Origin: Rhytidiadelphus loreus
Taxonomy: Eukaryota; Streptophyta; Bryopsida; Hypnales; Hylocomiaceae
Direction: 5' to 3'
Assembly: GCA_947034895.1 (NCBI GenBank)
Contig: OX344761.1
Span: forward strand, 39,134,863-39,198,862
DNA: 64,000 nt
Part shown: positions 23,161 to 34,949 of the stretch, one piece after another
Layout: each line of letters opens with the position of its first letter
Position numbering within the stretch: position 1 is the first letter of the stretch
Notes under the pieces: generated by a model
The model's database searches: none
Seen by the model: only the letters and a program-made list of their open reading frames with translations
What the model was told of the DNA's origin: nothing
Translations under genes and position numbers: made by a program

Positions 23161-24129
23161 TTAGGGCTGTTCCCACTTGGCCTTAAGGTAGGACCCTCTT
23201 AATTTTTTAAGCACAATGGTTAAACTATTTTAGTTTTTGTTCACACTGAGGAAGTATGTGAACTAGATTTCTGTAATATGTGGTATTTGAGAATTGATCA
23301 AGCATTCACAATCAGGGGTCTTAAATCTTACCTGACAGCCACGTCCGCTTTTTTTTTTTCCGGCTGTTCCCACCTATCTTGTCAGTCCTATCTCGTAGTG
23401 GTGGGGTCTGCAAAGTTCAAGCGATGTCGGGTCACTTGCTCCACAGATGCATCTGTTTCTCGAATGTTCACTTCTTCTACACAATGTTGCTGTGGATTTT
23501 TGCGTTGTTGTGTTCTTAGGGTTTTCAAGTTCTTGTCTTGCGCTATGATTCCACTTCCTCCTAGTGCTTGTGGCGCTGCGTGGAGTGCGTAGAGTTTCCA
23601 TCATTTTTTTTGTTTTTGGAGGCAACATTGTCAATTCAGCTCAACGCAGCTGCATTACATGGGATCTAGTTCTTCACATTTTGCCTCAATTTCGTTTGCT
23701 GGAGTAGTGCTGTGATTCTACTTCTTGCCAGTGCTTGTGGTGGTGCGTGGAGTGTGCAAAGTTTCCTTAAATTTTACCGTTTCTGGAGGCATCATTGACA
23801 ATTCGGCGCAACGCGACTGCATTGCGTGGGATCCAATTCTGAACATTTTGCTTCAGTTTTGCTTGTTGGAGTAGCAAATCTAACACAACAGGTTTTTCAC
23901 CTTCTTCTTTGTAATTTGAGGTTGATTGATTGTTTTTCTGCTAGCTTAAAGCTTCTTCAATCTTTGTTTTCCATCTTCTTTGAGCCCGAATTTGGTGAGA
24001 TGTTTAGGTTTAGGGCTTCTACCTCTGTGTCTACATTTAATTGTTTTTTTAGGTATTGAAAAGCTGTGATTGTTGTCTTCTGTGGGTTCATTTGTGGCCC
24101 TTTTCCTCCTTGTTGTAGCTTGATAATTT

Positions 24130-24389
24130 GTGGGTTTTTTTTTAGACGTCACTATCGAAAATTGTCAAGTTCCTCACATGGAGCAATTTAGCAGCCCTCT
24201 CAATCTTGTTGCCTTTACAGCTTGGTTTTTGTCGCTCCTTCTGAATGCCAACGACCCCCTGCGTTTGGCAGCACTATCGGAGGACGAGGTTGAGGACAAT
24301 GACCCCTTAACGGCCTTGGTGCACACTGTGAATGCTCCACTAGTGGATACATTTTCCCTCATGCGAAACGTAGTGCAAAACTATAGGCT
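24130..24389 (+). other. Possible out-of-frame N-terminal segment of the transposase
   Basis: A reading frame that runs into the transposase start from a different phase encodes an acidic stretch (ALSEDEVEDNDPL) followed by VDTFSLMRNVVQNYR. Charged segments of this kind often precede the helical N-terminus of PIF transposases. The frame of the main transposase has a TAG at 24384-24386 just before its ATG. A single-base frameshift, or a splice I cannot place, could have separated the two. This is inference only. Confidence 0.3.
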
Positions 24390-25460
24390 ATGCAGTTCTT
24401 TGAGCGTTTTTCATGGTTCTCAACTACTTGGTTCTCACGATTTCTCTTGGAGCAGTATGATAGCAGCAGATGGGTGTCAATGTTCAGGATGACGAAGCCA
24501 TCAGTGTTTTCATTGGCAGAAGTGGTGAGGCCACATGTCCAGAAGAAGAATACCAAGTACAGAACTGCCATTCCTGTACTCATCCGTGTTGCTTGCAGAT
24601 TGTTCAAATTGACCCACGGGGCAAATTTGACGATTTGTAGTGAGCTTTTTGCCATTGGCCGAAGTACAGTGTCAAAACTCTTACGTGATGTTGTGCATGC
24701 TATCAACATCACATTGAGGCACGAAATTTCCTGGCCAAGTGGTGATAGGATGCGAGAAACGCAAACCAAGTTTTTTAACCTTTGTGCATTACCTGCTGTT
24801 GTTGGTGCCATTGATGGGATGCAGGTTTCTATAGCAAAACCTAATTTTGGTGCCGTTGACTACTACTACTTCAAAAGCGGTGGATACAGCATGAACTGCC
24901 AAGCCGTAGTAGATAGTGAAAAAAGGTTTCTTGATCTCTATGTTGGCATGCCTGGATCAACAAATGATAGCCGCATGTTGCGGCAGTCTTCCTTGTACTC
25001 TTCGGCCACGCATCAGAACTTGATGGATGCTGCATACTCAATAGATGGCTACAGTCCTTACATTATTGGTGACTTAGGCTACCTTCTTCTACCATGGTTA
25101 ATGGTTCTACACAGAGGACGGGGTCAGCTCTCTATATCGGAGACTTTGTTCAACAAAAAACTACGGAAGGGCCGCTGTATTGTTGAGAATGCCTTTGGCA
25201 TCTTGAAACAATCATTTCGGGAACTGTTGGTGAAGTCCAATTTGCAAGTCACTTTCCTTCCGGATGTAATTTTGTGTTGTGCGCTTTTGCATAACCTTTT
25301 ACTTCGCCAATCTCACGAGGAAGTTGAAGACCTCCTACAAGTGCTATGTATTGAAGGATTACCAGCAAATGTTGCTGATGAGGATCCAGTAGTCATTGAT
25401 GGCCCAGAAATTGTAGCAGACGATGTGGCGACTCCTGTAGGCACTGAAAAACGGATGTAG
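24390..25460 (+). CDS. PIF/Harbinger DDE transposase
   Basis: This is an uninterrupted 356-residue protein. The N-terminal part has the helix-turn-helix-like region of the family (WVSMFRMTKPSVFSLAEVVRP, about 28-48, and AIGRSTVSKLLRDV at 88-101). The nuclease-superfamily core (DDE_Tnp_4 type) follows. Asp is at 142 in GAIDGMQV, Asp 193 is in PGSTNDSRM, Asp 228 is in IIGDLGY, and Glu 266 is in CIVENAFGILK. These supply the expected acidic residues. The enzyme cuts and inserts the element at TTA/TAA sites together with the ORF1 protein. The ATG at 24390 is preceded by an in-frame stop, so the true start may lie in an upstream exon. The core looks intact, so activity cannot be excluded from this gene alone. 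Confidence 0.88.
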   Translation: MQFFERFSWFSTTWFSRFLLEQYDSSRWVSMFRMTKPSVFSLAEVVRPHVQKKNTKYRTAIPVLIRVACRLFKLTHGANLTICSELFAIGRSTVSKLLRDVVHAINITLRHEISWPSGDRMRETQTKFFNLCALPAVVGAIDGMQVSIAKPNFGAVDYYYFKSGGYSMNCQAVVDSEKRFLDLYVGMPGSTNDSRMLRQSSLYSSATHQNLMDAAYSIDGYSPYIIGDLGYLLLPWLMVLHRGRGQLSISETLFNKKLRKGRCIVENAFGILKQSFRELLVKSNLQVTFLPDVILCCALLHNLLLRQSHEEVEDLLQVLCIEGLPANVADEDPVVIDGPEIVADDVATPVGTEKRM

Positions 25461-25882
25461 CTGGGAGTGTATCTCACCACGCGATGTAGGCCATCCCTTT
25501 AAAGTGCATGGTAAGTGACCTTATACTTTTTTCTCCATCAATTACATTATAGCTATGATATTCAAGTTGTCCTTTTTTTCCCTCCCTTCCATTATTTGAT
25601 TTGAGCATGTAGAATGCTTAGTCAATCTACACTCTCTTGTTTCTAATCACTTTCATAAATAAAAAAAGTAACATGCAACACTAAAATGGACAATTACTGT
25701 AAACATGAACGTGAATTGAAAAAATAGTATATTATATGCATCTGACTTGGTCATTGTGTACTACAGGAGGCTAGTACAAGGACGGCAACTCAATATGGAC
25801 TGGAGTTGCTGCAGGTGAAGACATCTATAGTCTAAGTCTCGATGCTCTATATTTGTAGTAAAATACGGGAGCAATAGTAAGT

Positions 25883-27196
25883 CTAGTTCTCCTCTATGGT
25901 GTCCAAGGTTGTTTTTGCACCACTATCTTGAAGTTCAATGTCAGAAGGGGTGCCGCCATTGCCATTATCTTGAAGTCCTGGAACGGCAGATGGAGTGGCC
26001 TCTGTAGGGGCAGCTACAATCATGGCTTGGAAGGCTGTAGTAGATGTCTTCAAGTGTCTCGGAGGAGCTCCCTCCTTGGTTTGTAATCCTTGTTGGCTGG
26101 ACATAGTCAAGCCTCTCTCTAATACACTTGATAATTGAGACAAAAAACTTACCATTTCACCTTGCTTTTGAATAGCCAATCTGGCGTTTTCATTAGCAAT
26201 CATTGCATTTTCATATAGATGACGATCTTTCTCTCTAAGGTACGCCATATTTTCTGTGAATAATTGCGATTGTATCTCAATCTTTGATTTCTCAACTTGG
26301 AGTGATGAGTCGGCAATGTCTTGCATTTGTGATGCAAGAATAGTTCCAGTCGCCTTTGTTGCCTCTGCCATGACAGTGTGACCTGATATATTCTTCCTTC
26401 GAACTGCGATGTTTCGAGGTCGCCTATGCACTACGTACTGTGTGTTCTCAGAAGAACTAATAACTTGTAGTGTCACGCCTGGGGGGATTCCTGTGAAAGT
26501 TCTCGAACCTAGGGTGGTTGTAGTGTCTTGCAAGGGCATCTGGCGTGATGGAATGGACATGCTGCGACGAGGTGAGGGAGGAGGTGAGTTGTCTTCCGTA
26601 GTATGGACAACCTCCCTCTGGAATATCTCCAATGGGTCTTCTGTGTCAGGTTCACTCTCTCCATCCTGCACATCTAGTTGCTGTTGCTTCTGTGGTGGTC
26701 GGAAATTACCATCAGACGGGGACAACAAGTCACGAACGTGGGGAGGCTAGATTTGAGGTCGGCTACCATACCACTCATGGATGGCGGCAAAAAACTCGTG
26801 CGTGAAGTGGCGAGGAAGTCCTTCAGCTTTTCTTTCAGCTGCCGTGAGGTCCCAATAATCTGGTAAGTTCTGGCCCGTGCGACTCAAGTAATCAACAATC
26901 CTTTTGTAATCAGGAACTAATTGATTCCATTTTGTTTTGCAGGCCGATCCGTCCCGCACGCATGGTGATAAACCTGCACGCATAACTTGTTGGGATATGC
27001 GAAGCCACTTACTTGTGTCAGGCGTCATGAGGTCACGTCCGTCGATGGTGTCCAATTCTTGGAGGAACATGTCCCGCTTTGCTCTAATGAGAGCAGAAAT
27101 TTCCTGGGGCAACCAATTTGGACCACGATCCTTTCGAGCGCGTTTGGGTGCACTGGGTCCACCTCTGTTGAATCTTTTGTTGTTGTGGGAGGTCGT
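25883..27196 (-). pseudogene. Harbinger ORF1 (Myb/trihelix-like) interrupted by one amber codon
   Basis: On the minus strand one frame is open from 27196 to 25883 except for a single TAG at 26749-26747. The N-terminal part has a basic patch (APKRARKDRGPNW) and a trihelix/Myb-like domain with SKWLRISQQV, CKTKWNQLVPDYK and DYWDLTAAERKAEGLPRHF, typical of ORF1 in plant PIF/Pong elements. It ends GSRPQI at the stop. The frame resumes directly with PPHVRDLLSPSDG and continues 280-odd residues, including an acidic segment, PPPSPRR, a coiled-coil-like stretch around KSKIEIQSQLFTENMAYL and an acidic tail. The first ATG is at 27070, inside the domain, so an upstream exon or lost start is likely. ORF1 proteins bind DNA and bring the transposase to the nucleus. 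One nonsense change would cut off the C-terminal two thirds. Confidence 0.75.
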
Positions 27197-28712
27197 CTAA
27201 CAAGTAGTGCTGTCCAATTGTTGGTGAAGGTCAGTGGCGGTATGTTGGCTATTATTGCAAATTTTTCAGAAAACACAGAGAAGTTAGAAAGAGATGCTAA
27301 AGTAGGCAATGGATTGTAGTCATGGTCAAAAAATATGTAATTAATGTATGTGAGTGAATGGGAGGACTTCTTTATACTACTTGTCCCTTGCAGTGCAAAT
27401 GTGTAACTACATCAATGAAGGTTAGATCAGATCACAAGCAAAACAGGAAAAGTGAATGTGAAATTTGTAGACTTCCATTTGCACAATTCTCATTGAGTCA
27501 TCGGAGAGTGTTTGCTGTTTTGCAGGTCCAATATTGACAGGTTAGTTTTCTTAGCAAAATTAGCATACAAATACTAACAAGGATGAATAGTACTGCACTT
27601 GAAAATAACATGGGCACATAAATGAATGCAAATGGTTTAAGCAAGCTTCTAAGAAGAGGAAAAAGCAAATGAAAACTTTTTATTAAGTACTAATAATGAA
27701 ATGTAGACTTCCATGCTCAAAAATATTTTTGAAACTAAATTTTATTCTATCATTATGCATTAACTCATTATAGCATTGGAGTGGTTTTGTGGTTGTGCAG
27801 GTCCTATTTTATATGGTGCAAGCATTGAATCATGTTCACAATTGAAAAGGGAGAGCGATGAGTGACACTAACCATTAGCAAGCATTGCAATAGAACGTAC
27901 AGGTACTCCATAGTGCTGGGAGTTGAAGTAGTTTTCCATTCTTGAAAGTTGGAGAACTGAAAAGCATGTACAGCACTAACAAAAATTATCAACACTTCTG
28001 CAAAATTCATACTGGGAGCAAATCCAGAATGCAAGATGTAATGTGCAAGGGTTGCATTATTGAATCCCAACCAAGTTGAGACAATTCGATTGAAAAACAC
28101 TTAGACACAGTACAAAGGATTTCAAATTCTTTAAGAAATCAAAAAATTCCAACAGGATTCCAGATTCCTCAAGAAACAAAAAACAAACAGGAGTTGACAA
28201 AAAACCCGAAGAGGACCTCAGAAGACAAATGAAAGAATAAAGTGAAAGTTCCACAACTTTCGAGTGACAAGAAGAAGATGTACCTGATGCTGCTTACGAT
28301 CCAGAATGCGAGAAGTGTTGTTTACGAAGACTTGGCCCTTCTTTTGTAGAAGTAGATCATGTGGGCTGTAATGGCCTGAAGTTTTGGTGGCGGCCCCCTT
28401 CTTTTTGTTAAGTGCGCCCACTATGTCAGAGCGGTGTTCAGTAATGGGCCGCTAAGAGCTCAAGTTGATAATACCAGTCTAAAACTCAACAAATCTTTAT
28501 TTTTAGAAGATTGCTGAGTTTTAGTTACTATTACTTTGCAAGCGCTGGTCTCAAATAGTAGTGGTGATAAATGACTGTAGTAATGGTCTTAAGCTAATGC
28601 CACATCACTTGCCATGTAGGTTCGGCAGATACCAAACCCCGCAGGTGGGAATGTGCATTGCTTTACCATCCATTTAACAGCCAAAGATCCTAAGGCCAGG
28701 TGGGAACGCACC

Positions 28713-29533
28713 TTGTGGAGTTAGAGCCAAACTCTAGACCAGACAATCCAGAGCACCCCCCAAAGTCCTTGCCACATGTCGGTCATGGATTGGCCAAGAC
28801 CCCGCCTACTGCTACCGAGTAATTGTACCCGCCACATGGCAGGTCTTGATTGGCCTGACAACCCCCTCCATCCCCCCCCCCCAAGAAACACCTGACTCTA
28901 CAGGCTTCCAACCTTGTTTGGCTGGTTCTGAGGGTTGTTTGGAATTTTGGTTTTTTGGGCCTTCCAATGTACCGAAAAAAGTAAGCAAGGGCATTAGTTG
29001 CCCCCCTCTTTTCTCAAAATTTTTTAAGGCCATTTATTTAATTATTTTAAAATGTTTATCTTCGAAATCGTCGTTGATTTCTCAAAAAAATTTAAGCCGT
29101 TGATCTTTGAGATTTAATCTGAGCCATCCATCCAAATACGAATACGAATACGATATACGGATACGAATCAGAGTACAATTACGGATATTGTACAAATATA
29201 GTACTTGATATTGGAATATAGTACGTGCATGTATGAGTATGAGTATGAGTATGAGTATATGTACAAATACAGATACGGGTTATCGATACGGGATACAGTT
29301 TTCATAGTCCCATATTGTTTGCCATTGTATACTTGTTCAAAAAAATTCAAATAAGGGGAGGGGGGGGACAAAAAATTCAGAAATTAATTTTAATTAATAA
29401 TTTTTCTAAAACTTGGGGATGTGGGAGGGAGTTTTAAAAAAATTAATTAATTTTGTTTTTTGAGCTCATTGTGACAATTAATACAATTAGAGAAGGTTGG
29501 CATTGATTGAAGTATTTTCTTGATACGCATTAG
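28713..29533. other. Intergenic DNA with small tandem repeats
   Basis: Around 28769-28865 a segment of about 65 bp is imperfectly duplicated (TTGCCACATGTCGGTCATGG and CCGCCACATGGCAGGTCTTG). A C-run occurs at 28869-28882. At 29140-29285 there are ATACGA and GAGTAT microsatellites. No gene is recognised. Confidence 0.4.
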
Positions 29534-29850
29534 ATTAGATTTCAGGCCTGCGAGAGACCTTCCGGCCATGGTTCCCCATGCTGCGAACCATGGCCGGACA
29601 GTCTCATTAATTAATTATTAAAAAAATAAAAAAATAAAAAAATAATTTAATTTTAATTTTAAATTTTAAAATAATATTTAAAAAATAAATTTTTTTTTTA
29701 TAAAAATATTAAATTTTTTTTTTTTTAATTAATTCATTAATGCAGTCGGACCTGGCAGTCTCTGTGCCAGGTCGGACTGCTGTTCTCCGACGTTCCCACA
29801 GTCCGGGAACGTCGGAGAACTCAGGGTCTCTCACAGGCCTGAAATCTGAT
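29534..29850. mobile_element. MITE-like element with three nested internal hairpins
   Basis: Terminal inverted repeats of about 28 bases bound a 317-bp unit. The left is ATTAGATTTCAGGCCTGCGA and the right, reversed, is ATCAGATTTCAGGCCTGTGA. Inside are three GC-rich hairpins. CCGGCCATGGTTC pairs with GAACCATGGCCGG (29560-29597, perfect). GCAGTCGGACCTGGCA pairs with TGCCAGGTCGGACTGC (29742-29780, one mismatch). GTTCTCCGACGTTCCC pairs with GGGAACGTCGGAGAAC (29782-29820, perfect). Between the first and second hairpins is an A/T-only tract (about 29605-29735). The target duplication is unclear, so the superfamily is unknown. Confidence 0.7.
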
Positions 29851-30519
29851 GTAATGTTTATATCTAAGATCTGATTTTTGAAGTCAAATAGGTTGTAAGT
29901 CTATTTTGAGATTAAGTAGCCTGTGATTGGCATCAAATATTAATTGGGACAATTAGTTAATGATTGGTGTTGTACCTTTGTTTTATTTCAGTCTATTTGT
30001 CCAACAAAATTGCTAATATTTTGCAAATAAATTTTGATTCTTACTTAGTGGAAGTTCAAATGATTGGATTATTGAAACATTATGAGTTAGGAGAAGCCAT
30101 TGAACATGGATTTTTGAAGGAGAGAAGTACATTCTAACAAACACGATAGTTATAGTAAACAGACCACATATAGGTACCAATTAGTAGTCAGTGAGGAAGG
30201 GTACCTTCCAGAGTAAGCCTATATAGTTTGGTCATTGTTCTTTGCATGGCTTGTAAGTTACAAAAGAAATTGTTGTGGTTTGTTAAAGTGATCTTCTACA
30301 TGTCCTTGCTTTTGGGGCTCACAGGATTGTCAAAAGAGTAGTGTAGACTGTAGTAGTCATCAATAAGGTCACCAAATTTTTTATTCATGTCTCCCCACAA
30401 ATTCCTTACAGAGTGTGGGTTAGGAAGACATGATAGTCGTAGTCCCTTTGCAACTTTTCAATTATATCTTTGTAGCCCCTCTGCATTATACCTGTCTCGT
30501 CAAATGTTTCAAGAATAGC
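29851..30519. other. Intergenic DNA, no recognised feature
   Basis: No coding exon or element is recognised. Confidence 0.3.
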
Positions 30520-31640
30520 GTGTGGTCCTATTAACTGTCCAATCTTGTTGAGATATTCATTTGTTAGTTTCATTGCAATAGAGGTTAGTCATGGTGATGA
30601 AATCATTGTCTCCATTTCTTTTTTCGATAGCAAAGAAGCCATGACCTTCGTTGTTTTTACTCGGTCTTTGAAGTCACCACAAAGGCGCTTTATCTTCAAT
30701 CCGCATGCATTTTCTTCCTGCACTTTACTCAAAGTTTTGGTTGCAACGACTTGTCTTACTAATTGACAAGTTGCCTTGCCATGACCCTCTTACTGAAAAA
30801 GGTTGTACATGTCACGATGAGGTCGCATTTGTTGTATGTAACCAAACGGAGTTTTTTTCATTCTTACCATCTTTGATTGCAGTCTATTAAGGTTTTCTAC
30901 AACTTCATTTACACTTCTAAGGAATTTTATCAAATTTGCTTCATGCTTCTCATGAAGTGATTGCAGTATTTGGCAATGTTTATCAATCATTGACTTGAGT
31001 TTTTGTTGCAGATTCGAAGATGCATTTGCACCTTCACAACAATCATCAATTGATGAACATAATTCTGAGTCACAATGCGCACTCCACTTTCCACTTCTGC
31101 AAAAATATATATGATTTTATCAACATGGTGTCTGAGTAAGGCTATGGTTGAATTTTATTCACGAACCTGCTCAGCAGTACTCCCACTGAATCTTTCAACA
31201 TTTTTCACGTAACCAAGGAAGCCGTTGTAACCATCACCAATGAATTCTAATACTTCTTAGATTGAGGAGAAGCTAGGGTGCTTTTTAGTGATTGGGCCGA
31301 TGGTGTATAGCAATCCATCGACCCACAAATCCAATTTTTTTGTCCCAACTATCTTTTGCTATTGAATTTAGTTTTTGTTGGTTGCTGATGGAGAGGTCTT
31401 CCCTTCACTACTAGTGATCTATAGCATCCAAGAATTGGAACTTGCAACTTGTGCATATGTCATTCTTGTAGAATACCATATTAGAAGCCATGTTGGATTG
31501 TATTGATGTCCTTCAATGACAGCAACTATGTTGAATTCTAGTTTGCGACAATGATCGCTTGCACTAGCTTCCATACTAATTGAATCGAACAGGATAGTGG
31601 AACTTGGAGTGACTACCTTGATAAGAAACTTGTACAAGTA
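30520..31640 (-). pseudogene. Remnant of an unidentified multi-exon coiled-coil gene
   Basis: Several exon-like blocks lie in order on the minus strand. At about 31330-31167 the frame reads KIVGTKKLDLWVDGLLYTIG, then an in-frame TAA (31259-31257), then EVLEFIGDGYNGFLGYVK through to STAEQ, with a GT donor. A second block at 31096-30868 has a good TTTTTGCAG acceptor and an ATG|GTAAGA donor and encodes a helical, heptad-like stretch (SMIDKHCQILQSLHEKHEAN). A third, at about 30770-30580, reads TCQLVRQVVATKTLSKVQEE. The first and second blocks do not join in phase. Another coding-like stretch lies at 31637-31419 (MEASASDHCRKLEFNIVAVI). The stop and phase break suggest decay. I do not recognise the family. 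Confidence 0.45.
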
Positions 31641-33436
31641 CCATGTTTACGATGTTTGCAATGGTTTTTCTTTCCATCAAATGTTGTTACTGTATTTCTT
31701 ATCCTATGCAACAAAGTTCAATGTTGTATGGACCCGTCAACAATTTACCCTTGCAAGCGTTCCTGAATTGTTGCTCATCAATCTTCACTTGATGGATCGC
31801 TTGAGTAGGACTACAATAGTGCTTCTTGCTTGAACAAAAGGATTTACAAACCATACCTTCTCACATTTGGAAAATTCTGCTGCATGAAAGAAAACCTCTC
31901 TTGTACCTATCTTATGAACTAGCTACAAATCACATAGGAAAGACAACTATATGCTTACAAGTATAGAATGATGGTGATTCCCAAGTTTAGAGTGATGGTG
32001 ATTAGGTACTACCGTTGACTTGTACAAAATTCAAGTGAAAATTGCGCTAGTATTGTAGTACATGAAGATGTCTTGAATATAATTAACTACAGGACCTGAG
32101 TTTGAACTAAGACCCAGTTAGTACAATGTATGAAAACACAATGACTTCTCTCCATTTATCACATTAGAAATCAGAATGGTGAAGCTCCATATTGTTGACA
32201 ATTTAGTTGACAAATTCAAGGTTGACCAAAATTTTGTATGACAATGTTCTATAAAGCTTCTACTAGCTATTACATTCTAAATTACTACATATCTAGGCAT
32301 CATACACATTGAAGATATTGCTCATGATACATGAAATCAATTAATGTATAGAAGATGAAGGATTGTAATTGCATTTCAACTTTGAGAATTTCCTCATCAA
32401 AAGCTTTGTAGCAAATTAACAAAGTCATTTGTCAGAGTAAAAGAAAATTCCTTTCACACAAAAAAAGCATATATGTACTTCTTGAAACTTTTGTAGACGT
32501 TGGATACGCATATTCGCACAAAGCAAATACAAAAGATGGAGAATGAGAAACAACTACCTTGAAGTACAAACCTCTTACTTCCACATTAAAATTGACGTAC
32601 CTTTTTTTATGTATTCCATTTTTGCATGTGTTCTGTAGTCATTCAACTTCGGTTTCCAACTCTTACAGAAATCTAGCATCGCACATGAATAGCCTAAAAA
32701 CTATGAACCCTCATTTTTCACATACTACAGAAGTCTGTGCAATTGCAATCGGAAGTGACAAAGTATGCATTGCACTCCTCTATCCCATAGTCAATAGTAT
32801 AAACTACCTCAAAACTTGAGACAACATTTTCTATTACCTTTGAAATAAAGGTCCAAATTCACTGAGCAAGCACATAGTTGAACAGAAATGGAAGCGCAGT
32901 AGTGTAAAGTAAGCACTCCACTTTGTAGTTCTTCCACTCCTGTAATTGCTCTCAATGAAGTGGATGATGTGCTACAACTACTCCGCTCTGAAAATGACAA
33001 TTCTACAACTATTGCTCCTCATTGTGAATTCATAATCATGCCAATTTGCATCACAAGTCATAATACAACAATGCAAGAATGTTTTCTAAAACTATGCCGT
33101 CCAATTACTGAACCTCCATCTTCAAGGTAGGACGCTGTCAAACAAGACGCTTACACTATAGAACAATTACAACATTGGCATCACCTCTACACTCACTTAT
33201 ATGTGACAACTAGCTTGGTTTTCAAATATGGCAGAAGCACAACAACTGGTGGCTTTGACTATAAGGAAAATTAGTGTAGTAAAGGAATAATTGGTAGAAA
33301 TATCACAGTGTGGCAAACCCGGCCTTGAAAGCACCAATCACTCTGAAGCTGTCCTTCAATCACCATGACTCCTGGGAACTGAGAACTTCAACCACTATTA
33401 AGAGAAGTGCCCTTAGATACGAGGCTGAAACGGCCC
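31641..33436. other. Intergenic DNA with weak coding-like traces
   Basis: Upstream of the remnant, minus-strand fragments such as KIDEQQFRNACKGKLLTGPY (about 31796-31737) may belong to the same decayed gene or to another element. They are too short to assign. Nothing else is recognised. Confidence 0.25.
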
Positions 33437-33440
33437 TTAA

Positions 33441-34362
33441 CCCGTAAAGGACCAGGGCCGTTTTTCTGTCAAAAACTACTCAAAACTGCCATTTTTGCTG
33501 CATTCATCCAAAAAAATAAAAAAAATACTTTTTTTAGAATCTAACCGTAGGATCTTGTACTTTACTAGTCTAGTATCATGTGGTAAAAATTTCATGGAGT
33601 TTGGCCGTACAGATTGGAAGATATTAGCATTCAAAGTTGAAAAAAGAAAGTTTTTTTGGACACTAGCCTGCAATTTCAGATGACTTTGAATGCCATTTGG
33701 GGAAAAAATTACACCATGGACCTTGAATTTAAAATTTTTTGTGTTGAAGAATTGAGTTGAAAGTCAAGAAAAAAATAATAAAAAAAAACATGATTGATTT
33801 TCATTCTTTAAAAAACTGTTCAGTACAAGTAGGTCCAAGATTGAAAGAAAAACTAAATCTTTAATAGCTCTAAAACGGGATTGAAACACAATAATCTCAA
33901 CGGTGAGATTGTTCTAAATAGAAAAGTTAACCTTGTCAAACAATTTTTTTGAAAAATTGCGAAAATTGCATTCAGAATTGAATCCTATAAGTTATTTTTT
34001 CAAGAAGATTCTCAAATTGCCCGAAAAACAAGATTGTTCATAACTTTCACATTACTAATCCAAATGGAATGAATCAAAGCTTCACATGTAGACAAAAATA
34101 TGATCTTTAAGAAGAAAAAAATTAAAAAATTAATTTCAAATTTTTGTAGATTTAGTTTTCTGCCCGGTGACGTGTAAATTATGTTTAAGATGCCATAATT
34201 TTTGCTCTCGGGCACCAATTGAAATAAAATTTATATTCCCACGAAGCTCATAAGTTTTCCTATCTTATGAGAAAGTTTCAAAAAAATTCACTGAAAATTG
34301 AGATCATAGGAACTTGCCCGAAATCCATTTTGTCCCCCGAGGGGACAATGGTCCTTTAGGGG
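33441..34362 (+). mobile_element. TTAA-family element, well preserved copy
   Basis: This 922-bp element is flanked by intact TTAA (33437-33440 and 34363-34366). The left end is CCCGTAAAGGACCAGGG. The right end reversed is CCCCTAAAGGACCATTG. The interior serves as the reference for the 3812-4768 copy and for the reverse copy split by the hAT element at 44.3-51.2 kb. It has no long reading frame. Confidence 0.8.
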
Positions 34363-34366
34363 TTAA

Positions 34367-34949
34367 CAGGCCTTCATCCTCATCTAATGCTACAATGTTT
34401 GTGTACTTAGAGATTTGAAATTGCACTTAGAGTACACCAAGCATTTGCAAAAATGACAAGTAAATTAAATAGTCTATTTAAAGTAAAAAGAACAATTGCA
34501 AAGATATCATTTGGAAGAATGCATATGTTAGCAAGTTCTATTATTCCAAAGAGTAAAAGGTTTTATTTCCCTAAATTCTATCAAGAATTTCTTTAAAAGT
34601 GTTCTAAGATTCATGTGTATGAATTTTGATAAATGTGTAGGTGATGCTATAAGTCTTTGTAAGTTCAATACAAAATTACATTTTTGTACAAGTCTTCTAC
34701 ATTGTACCATTTACTACAAGTTATACAAGGTTTTAAAGTGCTCACGTGCCCATATTTTTAGTATTTATTGCCATGAACTACTTATTTTCTATTCTAATAA
34801 GTTTTCATATCACTCCAAATAGGTTCATTGTTTGTACGTATCTTCCAATGTATTCATTTAGCTTGAACAAAAATATTGATTTGGGCCTTTGTTTATACAC
34901 CATCCACATAAATAATATTCTTTTGAACATTAGAGGGGATTCAGCCCCT
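34367..34949. other. Intergenic DNA, no recognised feature
   Basis: AT-rich, no feature recognised. Confidence 0.3.

Larger units (their letters stand above)
23164..28712. mobile_element. PIF/Harbinger DNA transposon, two-gene, about 5.5 kb
   Basis: The left terminus, after TTA at 23161-23163, is GGGCTGTTCCCACTTGGCC. The right terminus reversed is GGTGCGTTCCCACCTGGCC, followed on the plus strand by TTG. The 3-bp TTA target site is the PIF/Harbinger signature; here one copy appears mutated. Inside are a DDE transposase (plus) and a divergent-strand ORF1 DNA-binding protein (minus), with their 3' ends facing each other across about 0.4 kb, the standard layout of plant PIF/Pong elements. The region is less AT-rich than its surroundings. 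The flanking parts (23164-24389 and 27200-28712) are non-coding or hold unresolved leading exons. Confidence 0.85.

Noticed and set aside
23164..28712. Reading the Harbinger transposase as a domesticated host gene (HARBI1-like)
   Set aside because: Terminal inverted repeats, a TTA-like target site and an adjacent ORF1 show that it is still within its element.
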